The position numbers and the translations under genes are program-made. The notes under the pieces are model-generated. The model saw only the letters and a list, made by a program, of their open reading frames with translations, was not told the DNA's origin and ran no database searches. Positions 25,885-32,156 of a DNA stretch of 34,420 bases are shown here, one piece after another. Positions within the stretch are counted from its first letter, which is position 1. Each line of letters starts with the position of its first letter. Origin of the DNA: Akkermansia muciniphila (lineage in GTDB: Bacteria; Verrucomicrobiota; Verrucomicrobiia; Verrucomicrobiales; Verrucomicrobiaceae); NCBI GenBank assembly GCA_945882215.1, contig CAMCWM010000040.1, positions 1 to 34,420 of the forward strand. The letters are read 5' to 3'.

Positions 25885-27093
25885 TCACACCGGAGTGTGC
25901 GCACGCCCGCGATACGCGGCGGCAAAAAACACGCAGACCACGGCGGTGAGCGCGGTCTCACCCCACCAGAAGCGGGACCAGTCGGTGATGCCCTGCTTCG
26001 TGCAGGCGTTGTACCACCAGCCGCCGCCGAGGAAACCGATGAGACTGCCCACGCCGCTCATGAGCAGCGCGAGCAGCGCCTGGGCACGCACACGCCATTT
26101 CGGATCGATGCGTTCTTCGAGATAGATCTGCGTGGTGATGAAATAAAGCGTGAAGGCAAAACCATGCAGCAGCGTCCCGGCCATTAGCCATGGCAGCGTG
26201 CCGAGCGCATTGAAGGAGTAACGCACCACGCAGATGGCGATGCCGGAGAGGAAGACCCACTTCAATCGCACGCGGGCCAAAACGCCCGCCAGCAGCAGCA
26301 TGACGAGGATCTCCGTCGTCTGGCCGAGTGAAAGCACTGCGGAGATGTTTTTCACCCCGAGATCATGCAGATGACGCGAAGTGTAGGGATAAAAGACGGC
26401 GAGCGGAATGCAGTAGAGCGCAGCTGTGATGAAGACCACGCGGTGATCGCGATGCTTGAGCAGTTCGAGGGCATCGAGCCCGAGAATCTGCCACCAGGTG
26501 CGGTGCTGCATCACTTCGCCAGGCGGAATCATCGGCAAACGCCAGGTCAACGTCATCACGACCAGCCACAGGCCCGACGCCGTGACACCGGCCACCAGCG
26601 AGGCGTCCGCCCGCAAAACAAAGCTCACGATCCAGCAGCCGACCATCCAGCCCATGGTGGCCCAGGCGCGCAGCGGGCCGAACTGCTGCTTGGCATCGTG
26701 AAGTTGTGAAAAAACGATGCTGCTGGCCACGCTCCACACCGGCGTGGCGACGAGCGCCTGAGCTTGGGCGCAGGCCAGCACGGCGGCATCACTCCAGCCC
26801 CAGGCCAGCGAGCCACAGGTGACGAGCAGGGCCAGGCTGGTAAGCGCCGTGAGCCAGCGCAGCAGCAGCACAGGCGCGTGTTTTTGATCCGCCAGCGCCG
26901 CGACGAACAGCGGTGAGATGAACGCGGCGATGGAAGTTGTCGAAAACACCCACGGCACCAGATGGCCGCGACCGTGCGCGGTGAAGACATTCGCCAGCGG
27001 CACGCTCCACATGCCCATCGGCATCGCCGTGCAGAAAAACAGCGTCGCAAGCGAGGTGCGGCTGGCTTTGGCGTCCGTGATCGGGTCGGGCAT
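25885..27093 (-). CDS. MFS transporter, nucleoside:H+ symporter-like
   Basis: 402 residues, with about 12 hydrophobic segments in an MFS arrangement. The pattern FFCTAMPMGMWSVPLANVF near the start, FGPLRAWATMGWMVGCW (the NupG-type LRxxxTxGW segment) and PLAVFYPYTSRHLHDLGV suggest the nucleoside symporter (NHS) group; substrate assignment is tentative. Start set at ATG 27093 (PDPITDAKASRTSL); the longer frame to 27213 adds a basic non-membrane stretch lacking similarity. It is divergent from trxB, whose ATG lies 132 bases away. Confidence 0.87.
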   Translation of the reverse strand: MPDPITDAKASRTSLATLFFCTAMPMGMWSVPLANVFTAHGRGHLVPWVFSTTSIAAFISPLFVAALADQKHAPVLLLRWLTALTSLALLVTCGSLAWGWSDAAVLACAQAQALVATPVWSVASSIVFSQLHDAKQQFGPLRAWATMGWMVGCWIVSFVLRADASLVAGVTASGLWLVVMTLTWRLPMIPPGEVMQHRTWWQILGLDALELLKHRDHRVVFITAALYCIPLAVFYPYTSRHLHDLGVKNISAVLSLGQTTEILVMLLLAGVLARVRLKWVFLSGIAICVVRYSFNALGTLPWLMAGTLLHGFAFTLYFITTQIYLEERIDPKWRVRAQALLALLMSGVGSLIGFLGGGWWYNACTKQGITDWSRFWWGETALTAVVCVFFAAAYRGRAHTPV

Positions 27094-27225
27094 CGTTGTT
27101 TGCAGGGAATAAACGAGGCGCGGCCAAACTCCAATGCCGCGATTGAAAAAAGCGTTCCTTGCACCCCCTGCCCTGCCTTTCCATCTTCCGCGCTCCTTTC
27201 CCACCCCTCCCATCTACTTTCACTC

Positions 27226-28158
27226 ATGGAAAACGTCATCATCATCGGCACCGGCTGCGCCGGCTACACTGCGGCGATCTACACCGGACGCGCGAATTTG
27301 AAGCCCCTGATCCTCTCCGGCAACATGCCCGGCGGCCAGCTCACCACGACCACCGAGGTGGAAAACTTCCCCGGCTTCCCCAACGGCATCATGGGACCGG
27401 AGCTGATGATGAATATGCAGACGCAGGCGGAGAAATTCGGCGCGCGCATCGAGTACTCGCTGGTCAGCAGCGTCAAAAAGACCGCCGCAGGCCATTTTGA
27501 GGTGCATACGGAAGGCGGCACCGTTTATGAGGCTCACAGCGTCATCGTCGCCACCGGAGCCTCGCCGAAGCACCTCGGCCTGCCGAACGAAAAGTCCCTC
27601 ATCGGCCACGGTTTGACGAGCTGCGCCACCTGCGACGGCGCTTTCTACCGCAACGTGCCCGTCTGCGTCATCGGCGGCGGCGACAGCGCCTGCGAAGAGG
27701 CCGGTTTCCTCACCAAATTCGCCAGCACAGTTTATTTGATCCATCGCCGCGACACGTTGCGCGCCTCGAAGATCATGGCGGACCGCACACTGGCCAATCC
27801 GAAGATCAAACCCGTCTGGAACAGCACCGTCAGCGAATACCTCACCGATGAAAAAGGCGAGATGCGCGCCGTGACGCTGCAAAACCTCGTCACGGGCGAA
27901 AAGAGCGAGCTGGAGCTGAAGTGCGTCTTCGTCGCCATCGGCCATGTGCCCAACGGTAGCTTCCTCGGCGATCTCGTCGATACCGATGAAAACGGCTACA
28001 TCCTGCAGACGCAGGGCACCCGCACGAAGACCGAAGGTTTGTTCGCCGCTGGCGACGTGGCCGACCACGTTTATCGCCAGGCGATCACCGCTGCTGGGCA
28101 GGGCTGCGCAGCGGCCCTTGAGGCGGAGCGCTACCTGGCAGAGCATGACGTGCATTGA
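27226..28158 (+). CDS. trxB: Thioredoxin reductase
   Basis: 310 residues. An FAD/NADPH flavoprotein that reduces thioredoxin in the cytosol. FAD-binding motif IIIGTGCAGYTAAIY near the N-terminus (a Cys stands where Pro is usual), redox-active CATC at 133-136 (TSCATCDGAFY), NADPH motif GGGDSACEEAGFL, the NADPH-phosphate HRR segment and C-terminal GLFAAGDVADHVYRQ. Start at ATG 27226, as in the family. No defect seen. The next gene starts 70 bases after its stop. Confidence 0.97.
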   Translation: MENVIIIGTGCAGYTAAIYTGRANLKPLILSGNMPGGQLTTTTEVENFPGFPNGIMGPELMMNMQTQAEKFGARIEYSLVSSVKKTAAGHFEVHTEGGTVYEAHSVIVATGASPKHLGLPNEKSLIGHGLTSCATCDGAFYRNVPVCVIGGGDSACEEAGFLTKFASTVYLIHRRDTLRASKIMADRTLANPKIKPVWNSTVSEYLTDEKGEMRAVTLQNLVTGEKSELELKCVFVAIGHVPNGSFLGDLVDTDENGYILQTQGTRTKTEGLFAAGDVADHVYRQAITAAGQGCAAALEAERYLAEHDVH

Positions 28159-28228
28159 TTGACACTGGACAGACGCCCCGTGGCACGGCATACGTCGCGG
28201 CGAAAAACGCCCCCACGTATACCCACGC

Positions 28229-28843
28229 ATGAGCCAACTGGAGCCCTCCGCAATCATCCGCCTCACCCTTCTCTCCGCCCTCGCCCTGCTGGCATCCTGC
28301 CAAAGCGGCGGTTCCCGCGGACAGACGCAGTACCTGGAAGCCTTCAACACGGGCAGCGTCCCCCATTCCTCGATGTACAATGCCGACCAGGTGTCCTACT
28401 GGGACGGAGACGGCATCGGCGGCTCGCCCAGCATCACCATCGACCTCAGCGACCAGAAGGCTTATTTCTACAAGGGCGGCACTCTGGCCGGCGTCTCCGC
28501 GCTTTCCACCGGCGACGAAAAACACGCGACCAAGACCGGCAGCTTCAAAATCATCCAGAAGGATCAGTGGCATAAATCAAACCTGTATGGCGACTTCGTC
28601 GATGGCGCGGGCAACGTCGTCATGGCCAACATCGACGTCACCAAGGACAAGCCGCCGCCTGGCACGCGCTTTGAAGGCTCCAAGATGCATCACTTCATGC
28701 GCTTCGTCGGCGGCATCGGCATGCACGAGGGCTTCCTGCCCGGCTACCCTGCCTCCCACGGCTGCGTGCGCATGCCGGGTCACATGGCCGCCATTTTTTA
28801 CAACAACGTCACCACCGGCACGCCGGTGACCGTGCGTCCCTGA
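28229..28843 (+). CDS. L,D-transpeptidase (YkuD) lipoprotein
   Basis: 204 residues. A lipoprotein signal with lipobox LLASC (Cys24 to be lipidated), then a YkuD domain with the catalytic signature His166, His177, Cys179 and Arg181 (MHEGFLPGYPASHGCVRMP). The family forms 3-3 peptidoglycan cross-links or attaches lipoproteins to peptidoglycan. The gene is complete and on the plus strand between trxB and the rhodanese gene, 17 bases before the latter, so it may share a transcript. Confidence 0.92.
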   Translation: MSQLEPSAIIRLTLLSALALLASCQSGGSRGQTQYLEAFNTGSVPHSSMYNADQVSYWDGDGIGGSPSITIDLSDQKAYFYKGGTLAGVSALSTGDEKHATKTGSFKIIQKDQWHKSNLYGDFVDGAGNVVMANIDVTKDKPPPGTRFEGSKMHHFMRFVGGIGMHEGFLPGYPASHGCVRMPGHMAAIFYNNVTTGTPVTVRP

Positions 28844-28860
28844 CCTCCACTGCTGATGCC

Positions 28861-29205
28861 ATGACGCCGGAAACACCCCTCGAAATCGGCCCCACGGATG
28901 TCAGCTACCTGACGGGCCGGCCCGGCGAGCGCGCATTCCGTCTCATCGACTGCCGGGAGGAGAGCGAGTGGCATGTCTGCCATCTGCCGGAAGCGCAGCT
29001 CGTTCCATTGTCACGTTTCGGCGAGCTGGCGCCGCAGGTCTTCACCAACACGCAGGAGCATCTCATCATCTACTGCCACCATGGCATGCGCAGCCTGCGC
29101 GCGGCGCAGTGGCTGCGCGAGTGCGGCTTTGCTCATGCGCAAAGCATGCGCGGCGGCATCGACGCGTGGGCTGATCTCGTCGATCCAGAAATGCCGCGTT
29201 ATTGA
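28861..29205 (+). CDS. Rhodanese-like sulfurtransferase
   Basis: 114 residues, single-domain rhodanese. Segments FRLIDCREESEWHVCHLPEAQLVP, then the active-site loop IYCHHGMRSLRAA (Cys72) and GFAHAQSMRGGIDAW. The catalytic Cys would carry a persulfide in transferring sulfane sulfur; the physiological acceptor is unknown. No signal peptide, so probably cytosolic. ATG 28861 is the only sensible start. Confidence 0.92.
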   Translation: MTPETPLEIGPTDVSYLTGRPGERAFRLIDCREESEWHVCHLPEAQLVPLSRFGELAPQVFTNTQEHLIIYCHHGMRSLRAAQWLRECGFAHAQSMRGGIDAWADLVDPEMPRY

Positions 29206-29314
29206 ACGCGGAAAGATGGAGCTGCGGAGTAGTGGTTTGGGCATTTGTCCCTCACTCCAACTATTCATCACTCCATGCCTGTTTGCTCTGGCGCACTCGT
29301 GTGCCGCAGCTACC

Positions 29315-30313
29315 ATGCGCGCCCTTCCCCACGCACGCATGGTTCGACTCCTCACCCAGCAAGGACAACTCATCGACTGGAACGATGAAAAGACGCATCC
29401 GTTCCCGGACAATCTCGTCTTTCTCGATCTGCTGAATCCAGCGCGCGCCGAGGAGCTGGAGGCGGAAAAGTGGCTCGAATACCAGCTCCCCACACGCGAG
29501 GAGATGCAGGAGATCGAGGAGTCCAGCCGGCTCTACATGGAGAAGGGCGCGCTCTACATGACCGCGTGGCTCCCCGTCGGCCTCGACACGCCGGAACCCG
29601 AAAACACCTCCATATCCTTCGTCATCGCACCCGACTGCCTCACCACCGTGCGCTACGCGGACCCGATGGCCTTCCGTGTCCTCGCAGATCAGGCGAAACG
29701 CCAGTGCAGCACGCCACTGAGCAGCGATGCCGTGTTCCTCCTGCTGCTGGAATTGATCGTCGCCCGCATCGCCGACGCGCTTCAGGGTGTGGAAGGTGAC
29801 ATGAAGAAAATCTGCCGCGATATCTTCAGCCTCGATCCGCACAAGGCGCACGCCACCGTTGAAAAAGATCTCAGCGACGTGGTGAAGCTGCTCGGCCGCC
29901 GCAGCGCCTTAGTGGCGAACCTGCGCGAAAGCCTGCTCAGCCTCAGCCGCATGCTGCAATACTTCCTCAACAACGCCGCCACCTGGATGCGTGGCGACCT
30001 CGCCGCGCAGTTCCGCAGCGTCATGCGCGACATCAAGAGCCTGGATGAATACACCGGCCAGCAGATGCAGGAGATGACCTTCCTGCTCGAGTCCACGCTT
30101 GGCCTCATCAACATCCAGCAGAACCAGATCATCAAAATCTTCACCGTCGCCAGCGTGCTCTTCATGCCGCCCACGCTCATCGCCAGCATCTACGGCATGA
30201 ACGTGAAGCTGCCCGCCCAGGACAACCTCTGGGCCTTCGGTCTGGTCATGGTCATGATCGTGCTCTCCGCCATCGTCCCGATCGTGTACTTCAAGCGCAA
30301 GCGGCTGCTCTGA
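29315..30313 (+). CDS. corA: CorA-family divalent-cation (Mg2+) transporter
   Basis: 332 residues. Large N-terminal cytosolic domain, with a long helix (about 170-260) and two C-terminal membrane segments. The pore signature YGMN is present after TM1 (VLFMPPTLIASIYGMNVKLP), TM2 is LWAFGLVMVMIVLSAIVPIVYF, and the tail is basic (KRKRLL). Start at ATG 29315 gives an N-terminus RALPHARMVRLLTQQGQ; Met9 (29339) is the alternative and looks equally good. CorA proteins mediate Mg2+ (or Co2+, Ni2+) flux across the inner membrane. Gene is complete. Confidence 0.94.
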   Translation: MRALPHARMVRLLTQQGQLIDWNDEKTHPFPDNLVFLDLLNPARAEELEAEKWLEYQLPTREEMQEIEESSRLYMEKGALYMTAWLPVGLDTPEPENTSISFVIAPDCLTTVRYADPMAFRVLADQAKRQCSTPLSSDAVFLLLLELIVARIADALQGVEGDMKKICRDIFSLDPHKAHATVEKDLSDVVKLLGRRSALVANLRESLLSLSRMLQYFLNNAATWMRGDLAAQFRSVMRDIKSLDEYTGQQMQEMTFLLESTLGLINIQQNQIIKIFTVASVLFMPPTLIASIYGMNVKLPAQDNLWAFGLVMVMIVLSAIVPIVYFKRKRLL

Positions 30314-30344
30314 GTGGAGCGCACGTCGTGTGCCAGCCTCCGCC

Positions 30345-30400
30345 GTGAAACAGGCTGCCAGCCTGTAGGTTCGGATCCACAGGCAAGCTGCCTGTCTCAC
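30345..30400. repeat. Nested palindromic element (REP/BIME-like) after corA
   Basis: Two hairpins in close sequence: ACAGGCT-GCC-AGCCTGT (30350-30366) and ACAGGCA-AGC-TGCCTGT (30379-30395), each with a 7-bp perfect stem and 3-base loop. The outer ends GTGAAACAGGC and GCCTGTCTCAC are also complementary at 10 of 11 positions, so the whole 56 bases forms a nested palindrome. No T tract follows. Confidence 0.7.
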
Positions 30401-30440
30401 ATTAAAGTGGTCCGCACCTGCAAAGTCGCGAAGCGAATCC

Positions 30441-30470
30441 CCTGTGCGGTTGCAGAAGACCGCACACAGG
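30441..30470. terminator. Imperfect hairpin in the convergent gap
   Basis: CCTGTGCGGT (30441-30450) pairs with ACCGCACACAGG (30459-30470) with a 2-base bulge. It lies between the corA stop and the stop of the minus-strand gene at 30489, so it may end either transcript; there is no T tract. Confidence 0.35.
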
Positions 30471-30488
30471 ACTGCGCGGACTACCCTC

Positions 30489-31052
30489 CTACCTCCTCAG
30501 CGCCAGAATCAGCTCATCCAGCTTGCTGGCGATCTGCTGCACCTCCGCCTGCGTCGGTGGATCGCTCACCCCCATTCCAAGCGTTGCCACGGCGTTGCTG
30601 TTGCTGCTGGTTCCGTTGATCGCGGTGGAAAGCTGCATGCTGGTCACTTCGCCCGGCGGGCCTTGCAGGCCTTGCGGCAGGTTGAAATTGAACCTCACCA
30701 GGCTGCCGTCAAAGCTCGCGCTCACGCTGGCCGGGTCGCCTGGATTGCCGGTCATCACGCTGTCCACCACCGCCCCCGTCACGCCCGCGCCCGGGGCACC
30801 ATCCTGACCTGCTTGACCCGCCGGACCTTCGAGCCCTCGGGGAAGGATGAACGTGAACCTCAGCGTGCTGGCATCCACGTTGAGCGTCACCACCGCCGGA
30901 TCGCCCGGATTGCCGGTGCTCACCGCATCGACATGGGCGGCGTTGATCGTTTGGATGGCGTCGATCAAATCCTTCAGCCCGTTGAGCTGGGCGCGCATCT
31001 CGGCGGAGACGAGCGGGGAGTTGTTGGCAGGGAGAGTGGGGTCGAAGGGCAT
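30489..31052 (-). CDS. Collagen-like repeat protein with duplicated module
   Basis: 187 residues, family not recognised. Two tandem copies of a module: HVDAVSTGNPGDPAVVTLNV...RFTFILPRGLEGPAGQ and VVDSVMTGNPGDPASVSASF...RFNFNLPQGLQGPPGEV. The first copy ends in a short collagen-like Gly-X-Y run (GLEGPAGQAGQDGAPGAG), the second in GLQGPPGEV. A helical N-terminus (AEMRAQLNGLKDLIDAIQTI) and C-terminus (PPTQAEVQQIASKLDELILAL) could form oligomer bundles. No signal peptide. Modules of this style occur in phage fibre and surface proteins; no phage context is seen here. Upstream, at 31372-31941, lies an unrelated minus-strand gene. Confidence 0.75.
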   Translation of the reverse strand: MPFDPTLPANNSPLVSAEMRAQLNGLKDLIDAIQTINAAHVDAVSTGNPGDPAVVTLNVDASTLRFTFILPRGLEGPAGQAGQDGAPGAGVTGAVVDSVMTGNPGDPASVSASFDGSLVRFNFNLPQGLQGPPGEVTSMQLSTAINGTSSNSNAVATLGMGVSDPPTQAEVQQIASKLDELILALRR

Positions 31053-31371
31053 GGGGAGGAATGACGAATGGGAGGCGAAAACGGTGCACCTTAAGGCTCG
31101 GAGGCCACAGCAATCGGGTCGGATGGTGATTCGGTTTGCCCGGCGCTTGATAGTGAATGGCTTGGTGGGTGCAGGATTCAGGTTCGGCTTCGGAGCGGGC
31201 AGGGCTGCCGCTCGAAGCTCAGGAGTCGGATTCCCGACCTCTTTGCTCCGACATCCGAGCTGTCAGGGTCGGCTTTCCGACCTTTTAGGATTCGAAATCC
31301 GACCTCCGAGGTGAAGTGTTCGTTCTCGGAGGTCGGGCGTTTCGGCATTCAAGTTGCTGATTTTCAGCGAA
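31053..31371. repeat. Intergenic stretch with clustered short palindromes
   Basis: 319 bases between two minus-strand genes. GTCGG-ATTC-CCGAC (31225-31238), GGTCGG-CTTT-CCGACC followed by TTTT (31267-31286), GGATT-CGA-AATCC (31288-31300), and an 8-bp stem ACCTCCGA (31302-31309) with TCGGAGGT (31326-31333) crowd into about 110 bases. CCGACCT occurs at 31234, 31277 and 31299. The pattern suggests a degenerate tandem of small palindromes rather than one terminator. The rest holds no clear gene. Confidence 0.55.
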
Positions 31372-31941
31372 TTAAGGCGTTGGCGGAGGTGGCGGAGGAG
31401 TGCCTCGGCGAGGGAAGAAGCGCTTGAGGTTGTCCAGCACCGTGTTGGCTCCGGGGACATTGCGTTTGGCGGCGTTTTTCACGTTGTTGTAAAAGCTCAG
31501 GTAGGCCAGGTAGGTATCCACACCGGCGGCGGTCATCGTGTCTTCGATGCCTTCGCACAGGGCGCACATTTGCTGGTGCATGTCGCGCAAGGCCGTGCGC
31601 AGGGCGCGGTCGAGACCGACTTCGGTCATATCGACGAAGTTCGGCACCATCTCAGGATGAGCGGCCATTTCCTGGGCGAAGGCCTCGTCCATGCCGTCGC
31701 GAATGGCGCTCATCTTGGGCAGGCTGCTTTTTTCGTCGGCGGTGAGGTTGAGCAGGAAGGGCAGCAGGGCCTGGATTTCGCCCAGCTTGGTGAGGATGGT
31801 GGCCTTGTCAGCCGGACTGAGGGTGGCGGAGATGCGGTTGTCCATGGTGGTGTGGGGTGGAGTGTTGGGAACCACGGCGTCCCACGCGAGACCCGGCGTG
31901 TCATACGCCAGTGATGAATCCCATGTGATCGGCTGCGGCAT
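31372..31941 (-). CDS. Hypothetical helical protein with polyproline tail
   Basis: 189 residues from ATG 31941 (PQPITWDSSLAYDTPG); other starts are possible at 31977 and at Met33 (DNRISATLS). After a non-helical N-terminal stretch the protein is predominantly helical (LSPADKATILTKLGEIQALLPFLLNLTADEKSSLPKMS...), with a CALC pair, then ends in FPRRGTPPPPPPTP. I do not recognise the family. No signal peptide is clear. It is divergent from the large repeat protein at 32157 with 215 bases between starts, and lies upstream of the collagen-like gene on the same strand, so the two may be a unit. Confidence 0.7.
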   Translation of the reverse strand: MPQPITWDSSLAYDTPGLAWDAVVPNTPPHTTMDNRISATLSPADKATILTKLGEIQALLPFLLNLTADEKSSLPKMSAIRDGMDEAFAQEMAAHPEMVPNFVDMTEVGLDRALRTALRDMHQQMCALCEGIEDTMTAAGVDTYLAYLSFYNNVKNAAKRNVPGANTVLDNLKRFFPRRGTPPPPPPTP

Positions 31942-32156
31942 GGGCGCATCAACTATCCGCAGCCAAAGGCCTCTCAACTACACACGACGCCGGTCATTAC
32001 CATGGCCGGACACGGCAGGTCGATGCTAGGCGCGCACGCGCGCGAGGCACTGACAGACTCCTCACAGCGGAGTGAAGATCATCTTACAGTTGCAGCATCG
32101 ACAACGTGTGGCGGCTCTGACGACAGTTGCGTCCGTCACGAACTTCCGGCCACCGC

